Assembly: GCA_052325345.1 (NCBI GenBank) | Contig: JBKQVG010000046.1 | Span: forward strand, 1-51,319 | Direction of reading: 5' to 3' | Source of the DNA: JBEKYD01 sp052325345 | GTDB lineage: Bacteria > Acidobacteriota > Terriglobia > Bryobacterales > Bryobacteraceae | Length of the DNA stretch: 51,319 nucleotides | Shown: piece after piece, positions 23,840 to 31,426 of the stretch | Numbering within the stretch: the first letter of the stretch is position 1 | Layout of the letters: each line of letters starts with the position of its first letter | The notes under the pieces: model-generated | The model's database searches: none | What the model saw: the letters and a program-made list of their open reading frames with translations, nothing else | Told to the model about the DNA's origin: nothing | Made by a program: the position numbers and the translations under genes

Positions 23840-24227
23840 GGAAGGCGATGGTGTGGCGTTTTTCGGCAATCCGTCTGGTCCGGCACTGGGTTCTTGGGTT
23901 CGTTGGGGCCTGAGCAGGCTCGCTTACAAACGTGTAAGTTATTGTTGTTTCTATCGGTTATCGACAGGAATGGGTTCGTTCGGTATTTTTGTCCGAAGGC
24001 GGCCAAGCCTGCGGAACAGCGGCCTTTTGTGCATTTTTGTGCATGGCGGGATGACGACCTCCCGCGCTTTTCAGGGCGGCCGGCCCAGCCGGGAGTTGTC
24101 GCGGTATCTGGCGTGTTTCCCATGCTCCGCTTTGAGGTATAGCACGACGGCAGGCCGCATCCGGGGCTCGGAGGGGCTAAACTGACGGAAAAAAAGGAAA
24201 TAGAGGTCTGAAAAACCAGCGACCGGG
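23840..24227. other. Intergenic region with a palindrome
   Basis: These 388 bases are locally AT-richer than the genes. The perfect palindrome CTTACA-AACG-TGTAAG occupies 23923-23938, upstream of the oxidoreductase gene. A tandem TTTTGTGCA pair lies at about 24023-24042. An open frame on the minus strand (23836-24231) has no family-like content. Promoters for the oxidoreductase gene are expected here, but no consensus pair stands out. Confidence 0.45.
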
Positions 24228-24842
24228 TCAAGCCCCCACCCGTTCCAGCAGGGCGGCGTGGCAGCGGCGCACCGAAGGCGAACCCACAGACTCGAAGCCG
24301 GCCTCGCGAGCCGCCTGCAATTCGGCGTCAAACAGGGCGGCGGTGACGTGTCCCGCCGGTTCGACCAGGAGCAGGCGCGCGCCCGGCCTGGAGGCCCGGG
24401 CCACCTCACCGAAGAACGGAGCGGCCGCCGGCAGCTCGTGTACCACCGCGCACGCCAGGGTGAAATCCACAACCCCTGTCAGGTCGCCCAGTCCCATCGA
24501 ATCGGGCGCTGCCAGACGCGCGTCCACACGATCCAGAACACCGGCTTTGGCCGCGCGGCGGCGGAGCCCATCGAGCATGCGGGGCTGAATGTCGACGGCG
24601 ATCACCCGGCCCGAGCTGCCTGCCAGGCGGGCCAGTTCCAGAGTGAAGAAGCCCATGCCGGGGCCGGGCTCCAGCACGGTCATACCTGGACGGACGTGCC
24701 CGTCCAGCAGCTTCGCCGGCCGATTGAAGATCCGCCGCACGGGGCTGGCCAGCAGGTAGCCGAGCCACCAGGGGCAGACGCGGTGAGGGTTCGCCACAGC
24801 CGCAGCGCTCCGGGGCGGCTCCGGCGACACGAAATTGCGCAT
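24228..24842 (-). CDS. Class I SAM-dependent methyltransferase
   Basis: A soluble 204-residue methyltransferase. Motif I is TVLEPGPGMGFFTLELA, motif II VIAVDIQPRMLDGL, then DARLAAPDSMGLGDL and FTLACAVVHELP. This is the pattern of UbiE/Methyltransf_11-like enzymes. An AGGAGAAAGC ribosome site precedes ATG 24842. The start-proximal segment CPWWLGYLLASPVRRIFNRP is typical of a subgroup acting on small or lipid substrates, but the acceptor cannot be named. The gene stands alone; it is 80 bp from the GerW-like operon on the same strand and could be its distal member. Confidence 0.8.
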   Translation of the reverse strand: MRNFVSPEPPRSAAAVANPHRVCPWWLGYLLASPVRRIFNRPAKLLDGHVRPGMTVLEPGPGMGFFTLELARLAGSSGRVIAVDIQPRMLDGLRRRAAKAGVLDRVDARLAAPDSMGLGDLTGVVDFTLACAVVHELPAAAPFFGEVARASRPGARLLLVEPAGHVTAALFDAELQAAREAGFESVGSPSVRRCHAALLERVGA

Positions 24843-24922
24843 GCTTTCTCCTGAGAGGGATTACGAACGAACCGGCGCCGGAGTTCCGGCTTGGAATCCT
24901 CCCGCCGGCCGGCCGAGCCTCT

Positions 24923-25945
24923 CTACTTCATGGCCGCTAAAGCCTTCGACGCGTCGGGATAATCGGGCCGCAGTTCGAGCGCCTTTTTGTACGCCGCAGC
25001 GGCCTCGCCGTTCGAGCCCTTGCGCTTCAGGGCCTCGCCGAGATAGTAATAGGCCTCGGCAGATGGCTTCCTGGCGATGGCCGCCTGGAAATCCGCAATC
25101 GCGCCGTCTACGTCGCCGCCGAACCCGGGCGGGGCCTTCAACCGGCCGATGCCCCGGCCGAGATGAGCATCCGGGTTATTCGGGTCGAGCGCCAGGGCCT
25201 TGTCGAATTCCTGGATCGCTCCCATTCCATACTTCATCATGTCCGCCGGATTCCCCAAGGCCAGGCTGCCCATGGCGCGGCCCTTCCACGCATGGGCCTC
25301 GGCGTTGTCCGGTTCCTTGGCGACCAGAGCGTCCGCCATCGCCAGGGCATCCGCGTACTTGCCGGCGGCGAACAGTTTTTGCAATTCGCCGAGCGAGGCA
25401 TTCCCAGCGGAACGGGCGGGCGACGCCGGCGCGGCAAGGTGCCCAAAGTTCAGAGCGTTTCCCATGACGGTGGTTTGCCCCATTATCGCGGACATTGCCG
25501 AGACGATCGGCGCCAGGTCTTGAGCCGTTCCGGAGGTGCTCCCGATGTTGAGACCGTTTCCCATGATCACCACTTTCCGCTCCAGGATGGCCCGCGCCAG
25601 CTCGTGCAGAACCGATGGTTTTTCCGGTTGGTCGGGGAACAGCTCCGCGCGCACGTCGTCTCCCTCGACGATCAGGATTCCGAGCGGCACGGTCTGGCCG
25701 CCCATGCCGCCGCCGAAACCCATCATCGCTCCGCCGCCGCCAAGCCCGAACTTGATCCTGGCAAAGGGAACGACCACGGTATTGCCGGCTCGAATGGGGT
25801 CTCCCACCACGTTGCCTGGTTTCAGTTGCGAAACCAGCTTGTCGAAGTCCGCCAACGGTTTTTCCAGGGGAGCCTGGGCTCTGGCGAGCAGCACCGAAAA
25901 AAGCGCGGCGGCCGTACATAGAACAGTTGTTTTCATGGTTTTCAT
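24923..25945 (-). CDS. Exported GerW/YtfJ-like protein with C-terminal TPRs
   Basis: A 340-residue two-domain protein. A signal peptide (MKTMKTTVLCTAAALFSVLL...ARAQA) precedes a GerW/Spore_YtfJ-like domain at 30-125, with the hallmarks VVGDPIRAGNTVVVPFARIK, FGLGGGG, a Gly/Met-rich loop and VPLGILIVEGDDV. From about residue 180 there are TPR repeats (LFAAGKYADALAMADALVAK, NPDAHLGRGIGRLK, EAYYYLGEALKRKG). GerW is known from spore germination in Firmicutes, but the domain also occurs in non-sporulating bacteria with unknown purpose. The ribosome site GAGGAGG overlaps the stop of the gene upstream, which encodes a second protein of the same family, so the two are surely co-translated. Confidence 0.75.
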   Translation of the reverse strand: MKTMKTTVLCTAAALFSVLLARAQAPLEKPLADFDKLVSQLKPGNVVGDPIRAGNTVVVPFARIKFGLGGGGAMMGFGGGMGGQTVPLGILIVEGDDVRAELFPDQPEKPSVLHELARAILERKVVIMGNGLNIGSTSGTAQDLAPIVSAMSAIMGQTTVMGNALNFGHLAAPASPARSAGNASLGELQKLFAAGKYADALAMADALVAKEPDNAEAHAWKGRAMGSLALGNPADMMKYGMGAIQEFDKALALDPNNPDAHLGRGIGRLKAPPGFGGDVDGAIADFQAAIARKPSAEAYYYLGEALKRKGSNGEAAAAYKKALELRPDYPDASKALAAMK

Positions 25946-25955
25946 GACGGCCTCC

Positions 25956-26357
25956 TCACTTGGCGGGCGTTCTCACGACGCTGACGAAACGGGTACCTTT
26001 GCCGGTGATCGCGACGAACCCCAGGGGCCGGGCTTCGCCGCTCATAAAAAACCCGTCGACTCCGGCGGCGGATTTTGGCGGCGCCGCGGCCGCCGCACCG
26101 GCTGGGGCAGCCATGCCCCCGCCACCGAAACCGACATCCACCATCACGATCGGAATCAGAGTGACCGAGCCGGCCTTTATGGGCTCACCCACCACCGTCT
26201 TTACATGAAGGTCGTCGCTCAAACGCCGGGCCATGGCGTCGGCCAGTTGGTTGGCGGGCTGAGGAGCCGGCGCCGTGGGCTTCGGCGGGTTCTGAGCCAT
26301 CGCGAAAGGCGCCAGCATCAGTCCGGCCACGATCGCTCCGGCCATTTTTCGATTCAT
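25956..26357 (-). CDS. Small exported GerW/YtfJ-like protein
   Basis: 133 residues, headed by a signal peptide (MNRKMAGAIVAGLMLAPFAM...AQ). The mature protein consists of one GerW/Spore_YtfJ-like unit: VVGEPIKAGSVTLIPIVMVD, VGFGGGG, an alanine/glycine-rich insert, then ARPLGFVAITGKGTRFV. ATG 26357 lies behind AGGAGG; an upstream in-frame start would displace the signal peptide. It is the first gene of a two-gene unit with the TPR-bearing homologue 10 bp downstream and is divergent from the large permease gene. Partner proteins in the periplasm are likely but not identifiable. Confidence 0.72.
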   Translation of the reverse strand: MNRKMAGAIVAGLMLAPFAMAQNPPKPTAPAPQPANQLADAMARRLSDDLHVKTVVGEPIKAGSVTLIPIVMVDVGFGGGGMAAPAGAAAAAPPKSAAGVDGFFMSGEARPLGFVAITGKGTRFVSVVRTPAK

Positions 26358-26554
26358 TGGATACCTCCTGAGGGAAACCTCATCGGATGGCGGCATGCCG
26401 CAATGCGTCGAGGGCGTTGCCGTCACACTTGTCCGGGATTTCAGTCTCGCTCCCGGCGGCTTCGATTGTACATCCATTCGATCCAGAAGGTCTCATACCC
26501 CAGGAAGGACTAATATCTTAGGAGGCGCACCGTCCAATTCGAGTAGGAGTTTAC

Positions 26555-28978
26555 ATGAAACTCACCAGCGATCTCAGCCACGCCGCGCGGTCTCTGCTCC
26601 GGGAGCCCGGGTTCACGGCGCCGGCGATTCTCATGCTCGGATTGGGCCTCGGCGCCACCAGCGCGGTGTTCTCGCTGGTGAACGGCATCCTGCTCAAGCC
26701 CCTTCCGTACGCGCAACCCGACCGCCTGGTGAGTATTCGCGAGGTCATCCCCAGCCTGGCCCGACTGTATCCCTCGTTGCCCGTCAACGCCCGCCACTTC
26801 GTCGAGTGGCGCAAGTCGTGCCCGTCGCTGGAGAGTATGTCCGTGTTCCAGCCGGGGACGCTGAACCTGACCGGGTGGGGAGAGCCCGAGCGCCTGGATG
26901 CGGCGATCATATCGGCAAACCTCTTCCGTGTGCTCGGCGTGCGGCCGGCGCAGGGCCGCGATTTTCGCGACGACGAAGAGCAGGAGGGTAAGGACACGGT
27001 CGCGATTCTGACCGACGGTCTGTGGCGCCGCCGGTTCCATGCCGACCCGTCGCTGGTGGGCCGCACCATCTCGCTCAACGGCCGTGCCCACACCGTGGTC
27101 GGAATTCTCGCGCCCGATTTCCGCTTCCCGGACCGCAACGCGTTTTCGCTCGGGCAGGCGGTAGCGCCGCACGTTGAAGTCTTCGTGCCCAAGGTCTTTA
27201 GCAAGGACGAACTGCAGCAGTTGCTAGGCACCCATAACTACGCCGTGATCGCCCGGCTGAGGCCGGGGGCTTCGCGAGAACAGGCGGTGGCCCAACTCGA
27301 GGCCGTGCAGGCGCGCATGGAAGCCCTGGCGGGAGAGAAGATCCACCTGCGGGCGCTGGCGACTCCCCTGCTCGAGACCGTGGCCGGCAAGTCCCGGCGC
27401 GGCCTGCTGGTGCTCATGGGCGCCATTGCGGCGCTGCTGCTGATTGTCTGCGTCAACCTGGCCAACCTTCTGCTGGCGCGCAGCGAGCGCCACAGCCGGG
27501 AGATCGCCGTGCGGGCGGCGCTGGGCGCCACGCGGGGTGCGCTGATCCGTCACGGGTTGGCGGAATCGCTGTTGCTGGCTTTTGGCGGAGGCGTGCTGGC
27601 CGTAGGCGTCGCCGCCGTCGGAATCGACTTACTGAAGGCATACGCTCCCGCCGGCATTCCGCGACTGGACGAGGTGGCGCTGGATGGCCGGGTGGTGGGG
27701 TTCGGCGCAATGCTGGTTGCCGTGACCGCGCTGCTGTTTGGGTTTCTTCCCGCCTGGCGGGCGAGCCGCAGCGATCCACAGGACACGTTGCGCTCGGCCA
27801 CCCGCGGCGCGACCGCCTCATCCGCCGCGATGCGGCTGCGGAGCGTCCTGGTGGCGTCGGAAGTAGGCCTGAGCGCCGCCCTGCTGATCCTCGCCGGAAT
27901 GCTCTTAAACAGCTTCGTGCGGCTCATCCGCGCCGACAAGGGGTTCCGCGCGCCCACGGTTCTGGCGGTGGACATCGGTTTGTCGGGCGACAAGTACCGG
28001 CCGGATGGGGCGCGGGACGGCTTCTACCGGAGGCTGTTCGCCGCGCTGTCCACCGAGGCCGGCGTGCAGGCGGCCGCCATCTCTTCGGCCCTGCCCCTAC
28101 AGGGGGAAACGTGGATCGACACCGTTTCCGCCGATGGCGGCTCCAGTCCCGAGTTTCCGGTGAACGTCAGGTTTGTCAGTCCCGACTTCTTCCGTACGAT
28201 GGGCATTCCGTTGCTTGCGGGCCGGCCTCTCAGCGAGGGCGACCGCGGCCACGAGCGGGCCGTGATTTCCAGCCGGCTGGCGGAGTCCCTGTGGCCCGGA
28301 CGAGACCCGGTGGGACGCCGGTTTACGCGCGGGAACAACGAATGGTTCGAAGCGATCGGCGTGGCCGGCGACGTGCGGGCGGAGGCGGACCAGGCGCCGG
28401 TGGCGATGATGTATCGCGGCTACTGGGAGTGGATGCCGTACCGGACGGTGTTGGTGGCGCGCGCCGCCGGCGCTCCCCAATCCATTGCCGGCGCCCTCCG
28501 CGCGGCCATCCACACGGCCGACCCGGATGTCCCGGCGCCGCCCATGCGCACCATGTCGGAGGTGTTCGACGAGAGCGTCGGCACGCGGCGGTTCCAGATG
28601 CTTCTGGCCGTCGGATTTGCGCTGATGGCCCTGTTGGTCGCCAGCTTCGGAATCTACGCCGTAGTATCTTATTCCGTCGCGCGGCGCACCTCGGAGTTGG
28701 GAATCCGCGCCGCATTGGGCGCGCGGGCCGGTGACCTGTACGGCCTGATCCTCCGGCAGGGGATGGCGCCGGTGGTCTTCGGACTGCTGGCTGCCGCCGC
28801 CGCTGCCCTGGCTTTCGGCCGCGTCCTGGGCAGCCTGCTGTACGAGGTGGACGGCCGCGATCCGCTCACCATCGGGCTGGTTGCCGCACTGCTCGGGTTG
28901 GTCTCCCTGGCCGCCTGCCTCATTCCGGCCCGCCGCGCCAGCAGGCTGGACCCCCTGGACGCCCTTCGCTACCAGTAG
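26555..28978 (+). CDS. ABC-type permease of the acidobacterial orphan kind (MacB_PCD/FtsX, duplicated)
   Basis: The 807-residue inner-membrane protein has the duplicated MacB-periplasmic/FtsX layout. A first TM lies at about 20-42 (APAILMLGLGLGATSAVFSL), followed by a large extracytoplasmic domain (45-245), FtsX block 1 (TMs around 275-410, LLLIVCVNLANLLLARSERH), a second extracytoplasmic domain (430-660), and FtsX block 2 ending in PARRASRLDPLDALRYQ. The REIAVRAALGATR and ELGIRAALGARAGDL segments are the typical coupling loops. No ATPase gene is adjacent, which is usual for this expanded acidobacterial group. Function probably concerns export or lipoprotein/envelope mechanics. The ribosome site TAGGAG precedes ATG 26555. 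A decayed relative lies at 40085-40932. Confidence 0.88.
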   Translation: MKLTSDLSHAARSLLREPGFTAPAILMLGLGLGATSAVFSLVNGILLKPLPYAQPDRLVSIREVIPSLARLYPSLPVNARHFVEWRKSCPSLESMSVFQPGTLNLTGWGEPERLDAAIISANLFRVLGVRPAQGRDFRDDEEQEGKDTVAILTDGLWRRRFHADPSLVGRTISLNGRAHTVVGILAPDFRFPDRNAFSLGQAVAPHVEVFVPKVFSKDELQQLLGTHNYAVIARLRPGASREQAVAQLEAVQARMEALAGEKIHLRALATPLLETVAGKSRRGLLVLMGAIAALLLIVCVNLANLLLARSERHSREIAVRAALGATRGALIRHGLAESLLLAFGGGVLAVGVAAVGIDLLKAYAPAGIPRLDEVALDGRVVGFGAMLVAVTALLFGFLPAWRASRSDPQDTLRSATRGATASSAAMRLRSVLVASEVGLSAALLILAGMLLNSFVRLIRADKGFRAPTVLAVDIGLSGDKYRPDGARDGFYRRLFAALSTEAGVQAAAISSALPLQGETWIDTVSADGGSSPEFPVNVRFVSPDFFRTMGIPLLAGRPLSEGDRGHERAVISSRLAESLWPGRDPVGRRFTRGNNEWFEAIGVAGDVRAEADQAPVAMMYRGYWEWMPYRTVLVARAAGAPQSIAGALRAAIHTADPDVPAPPMRTMSEVFDESVGTRRFQMLLAVGFALMALLVASFGIYAVVSYSVARRTSELGIRAALGARAGDLYGLILRQGMAPVVFGLLAAAAAALAFGRVLGSLLYEVDGRDPLTIGLVAALLGLVSLAACLIPARRASRLDPLDALRYQ

Positions 28979-29149
28979 GGCGGGGTTTCTCCTACAGAAC
29001 CGGCGGACCCACCGAATCATACGAGTGTTTGAATGGGGCGGGTCTTCTCGACAAGGGTGTGGCGCATGGAAAACGTAGGCCCACACTTTCAGCGGGATGT
29101 TTCCTATATCGTACGGAGCGAACGCGTCATTGGTTGTTCATGAGCTCGG

Positions 29150-29262
29150 GGCCCATTGGAACCCGCATTCCGACGCTGTTGTTTCAGGGTAGCCAATACT
29201 CGCTGCCCGGACAGGCAGGAGAACTTTTCGCCGTGGAGCTTGACTGCGTATTCGGGTAAGGA
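29150..29262 (-). pseudogene. Possible remnant of a XylT-like [2Fe-2S] ferredoxin
   Basis: Read on the minus strand, the segment gives YAVKLHGEKFSCLSGQRVLA, then TLKQQRRNAG, and in a shifted frame VPMG. This follows the N-terminal pattern of chloroplast-type ferredoxins attached to aromatic hydroxylases (GxxFxCxxGQxVLxxxxxQxxRxxPVG). The cluster-binding CRGGGCGxC segment that should come next is missing, and a one-base shift occurs at the break. There is no start codon in this frame. The match is short, so this is a suspicion only. Confidence 0.3.
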
Positions 29263-29553
29263 CTGGGCTCGCCCGGCTCCACGCCCTGGCGCACCGCCGT
29301 GCGCGGATCCGACTCGGCCCCGGCAACAACCTCCGTTGGCGGCGCCTCCTCATGCTGGTCTTGGGATGGAGTGTAATACCACATAACTGCCTCACGTGAC
29401 CTAAACGATATTTTACTCCGATTCTGTGACAGGGTCGTGACGATAAACGCGCCGGCCTGGTCTCGTGACGTACGCGCTCTTGCGTGCCGCGCCGATTCTC
29501 CGAGCTCCGGATGTCGTGGAATTTAGGTGGAGCCAGGTTTGGGTGATCTAGGG

Positions 29554-29640
29554 TGGGACAGACCATCGCTTTTCGTGGTCTGTCAGGCCCTCGCCAGACC
29601 ACAAACGCTTGACAGACGACAAAAGACGATCGTCTGTCCT
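29554..29640. repeat. Inverted-repeat element upstream of arsR
   Basis: TGGGACAGACCATCGCTTTT begins the left side and ACGATCGTCTGTCCT ends the right; between them lie GTGGTCTGTC and its inverse partners GCCAGACCAC and GACAGACGAC. The composition and motif order match the element inside the sugar-binding protein gene (17462-17597), so both belong to one dispersed family. It lies about 75 bp before the arsR promoter and is not coding. Confidence 0.65.
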
Positions 29641-29713
29641 ACCGGTTTCCCGCGCCGATTCCACGCCAGTTGGCTCAGCTCAATTTCCATGCCCGCGCCG
29701 CCTCAAAATTCTC

Positions 29714-29741
29714 TTGACTCCTTCCATAATTCGAATATGAT
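29714..29741 (+). promoter_or_regulatory. arsR promoter with overlapping operator-like palindrome
   Basis: TTGACT (29714-29719) and TATGAT (29736-29741) with 16-bp spacing form a good promoter. The -10 box ends six bases before the arsR ATG (29748), so the transcript is probably leaderless. The imperfect palindrome CATAATTCGAATATG (29726-29740, central ATTCGAAT) covers the spacer and -10 region, the normal place for an ArsR dimer to block transcription. Confidence 0.6.
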
Positions 29742-29747
29742 AGAAGT

Positions 29748-30110
29748 ATGGAACCGTCGCCACTGAAGCTGACGCCCGACAGCGACCGGACGGCCACTTT
29801 CGCGGACATGTTCGCCGCCCTCGGGGCGGAGCCGCGCTTGCGGATCTTGCGCGCGCTCCTGGCCGCGCATCCCGACGGGATGGTGGTTGGAGAGATTCAG
29901 ACCGAGCTGGGCATTGCGGCCTCCACCCTGTCGCATCATCTCGAAAAGCTGAAGAACGAGGATCTGGTCACGGTGCGCCGCGAAAGTACTTTTCTGCGCT
30001 ATGCCGCCAATACGGCGGCGCTGGAGGAACTGCTCGGGTTCCTGTACGCGGAGTGCTGCACACGCAATAAGGCCATCAAACCAGCCAAGATTACCCAGTT
30101 ATGCAGGTAG
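29748..30110 (+). CDS. arsR: ArsR-family winged-helix repressor
   Basis: The 120-residue repressor opens the arsenic operon. The winged helix spans about 18-95: MFAALGAEPRLRILRALLAA, VVGEIQTELGIAASTLSHHL (recognition helix), EKLKNEDLVTVRRES (wing). Metalloid sensing is probably by the C-terminal cysteine pair in AECCTRNK; the classical ELCVCDL site in the DNA-binding helix is absent, as in other ArsR types that use C-terminal cysteines. It should repress its own operon until arsenite or a similar thiol-reactive species binds. A short gap of 13 bp with AGGAGAGAGAGG leads to arsC. Confidence 0.88.
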   Translation: MEPSPLKLTPDSDRTATFADMFAALGAEPRLRILRALLAAHPDGMVVGEIQTELGIAASTLSHHLEKLKNEDLVTVRRESTFLRYAANTAALEELLGFLYAECCTRNKAIKPAKITQLCR

Positions 30111-30123
30111 GAGAGAGAGGATC

Positions 30124-30585
30124 ATGGCGATCAAACCGAGAGTTCTGTTTCTTTGTACCGAGAATTCCTGCCGCACCCAGATGGCGGAGGCGTTTCTTCG
30201 GGAACTGGCCGGCGATGAGCTCGATATCGTAAGCGCGGGATCGGAAGCGGGCCACTTGGACCCGGACGCGGTAGCTGCGATGCGGGAGGTCGGCATCGAC
30301 ATCTCGTCGGCGCAGGCCAAGGTGGTTGATCCATACCTCCGCGAACGATTTCACTATGTAATCACGCTCTGCGACCGCACGGCGGAAGGATCGTGCCCCG
30401 TATTTCCCGGCGCGGTCTGGCGGCTGCAATGGACGATTGAAAGCCCGGCGGTGCGGGAAGCGGGAGGCCTCGATCACTATGCGGCCGTGTGCCACGCGCG
30501 CGACGCCGTCCGCCGGCACGTCGGTGAGTTCGTTGAGAAACACCATTACTCCAAGTCAGGAAAGGTTGAATCAGCATGGAATTGA
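30124..30585 (+). CDS. arsC: Arsenate reductase, low-molecular-weight phosphatase type
   Basis: Reduces arsenate to arsenite in the cytoplasm so that it can be methylated or exported. The 153 residues show the PTPase loop FLCTENSCRTQMAEAF (CX5R, catalytic Cys near residue 11) and the second key cysteine in VITLCDRTAEGSCPVFPG, the usual site for the disulfide cascade. The C-terminal 50 residues (HYAAVCHARDAVRRHVGEFV) extend a little beyond typical members. It is preceded by a strong purine-rich ribosome site and overlaps arsM by 10 bp. A second enzyme of the same fold ends the operon. Confidence 0.88.
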   Translation: MAIKPRVLFLCTENSCRTQMAEAFLRELAGDELDIVSAGSEAGHLDPDAVAAMREVGIDISSAQAKVVDPYLRERFHYVITLCDRTAEGSCPVFPGAVWRLQWTIESPAVREAGGLDHYAAVCHARDAVRRHVGEFVEKHHYSKSGKVESAWN

Positions 30586-31418
30586 AAGAGCAGGTACGGC
30601 AGAAATACGGCGAAGCGGCGCTTCGCGTCACCAGCGGTGGGAGCTCCTGCTGTGGAGCGGCCCCGAGTTCAGCCTGTTGCGCCGATCCGATCACGTCGAA
30701 TCTCTACGATTCCAGCCAGACCAGCCAGGTTCCGAAGGACGCCGTGCTGGCGTCCCTCGGCTGCGGCAATCCGACCGCGCTGGCCCAACTCAGCCCCGGC
30801 GAGACCGTTCTCGATCTCGGTTCCGGCGGCGGCATCGACGTGCTGCTTTCGGCCCGGCGGGTGGGACCAACCGGCAAAGCCTACGGCCTCGACATGACCG
30901 ACGAAATGCTGGCCCTGGCGCGCCAGAACCAGCGCCAGGCCGGAGTGGAAAACGTGGAGTTCCTGAGGGGCGAGATCGAACATATCCCCTTGCCCGACAA
31001 CTCCGTCGACGTCATCATCTCGAACTGCGTGATCAACCTCTCCGCGGACAAGGACCAGGTGCTCCGGGAAGCTTTTCGCGTCTTGAAGCCGGGCGGCCGG
31101 CTGGCGGTGTCGGACGTAGTTACCCGCGGCGAGATGCCGCCCGAAATCCGCCGGCAAGTGCTGCTGTGGGTGGGCTGCATCGCCGGAGCGCTGGAAGAGA
31201 ACGAGTACCGCCAAAAGCTCACTGCCGCCGGATTCGAAAACGTCGAACTGGAGGCGACTCGAATCTATCGCGTCGACGACGCGCGCGCGTTCCTGACCGG
31301 ACAAGGCATCGACGTGGATGCGCTCGCGCCCCAGGTGGACGAGAAATTCATGAGCGCCTTTATCCGCGGGGTGAAACCGGCCGGGGCGTGCTGCGGCCCC
31401 GCCTGCTGTAACGGGTAA
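30576..31418 (+). CDS. arsM: Arsenite S-adenosylmethionine methyltransferase
   Basis: The 280-residue enzyme methylates As(III). The SAM core contains VLDLGSGGGIDVLLSARRVG and YGLDMTDEMLALARQNQRQA. The three conserved arsenic-binding cysteines are all present: Cys63 (SLGCGNPTALA), Cys151 (ISNCVINLS) and Cys201 (WVGCIAGAL). In addition the N-terminus carries two CC pairs (SSCCGAAPSSACCADP) and the C-terminus ends in ACCGPACCNG, extra thiols common in bacterial ArsM. Its start lies inside arsC, its end 8 bp before acr3. Product would be mono- to trimethyl arsenicals. Confidence 0.93.
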   Translation: MELKEQVRQKYGEAALRVTSGGSSCCGAAPSSACCADPITSNLYDSSQTSQVPKDAVLASLGCGNPTALAQLSPGETVLDLGSGGGIDVLLSARRVGPTGKAYGLDMTDEMLALARQNQRQAGVENVEFLRGEIEHIPLPDNSVDVIISNCVINLSADKDQVLREAFRVLKPGGRLAVSDVVTRGEMPPEIRRQVLLWVGCIAGALEENEYRQKLTAAGFENVELEATRIYRVDDARAFLTGQGIDVDALAPQVDEKFMSAFIRGVKPAGACCGPACCNG

Positions 31419-31426
31419 CCGGGCAT

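Larger units (their letters stand above)
28979..29747. other. Long non-coding region before the ars operon
   Basis: This 769-bp gap contains, in order, unassigned sequence (28979-29140), a possible ferredoxin remnant on the minus strand (29150-29262), a further unassigned stretch, an inverted-repeat element (29554-29640), and the arsR promoter (29714-29741). Several short open frames exist on both strands; none has a convincing start and family resemblance together. Confidence 0.5.

Noticed and set aside
23836..24231. 131-codon minus-strand frame in the gap upstream of the oxidoreductase
   Set aside because: No ribosome site, odd composition, no recognisable family; it also overlaps the start of the oxidoreductase in another frame.
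24923..26357. Evidence that the organism sporulates (GerW-like proteins)
   Set aside because: The domain is also found in non-sporulators, both copies are exported, and no other spore gene is present.
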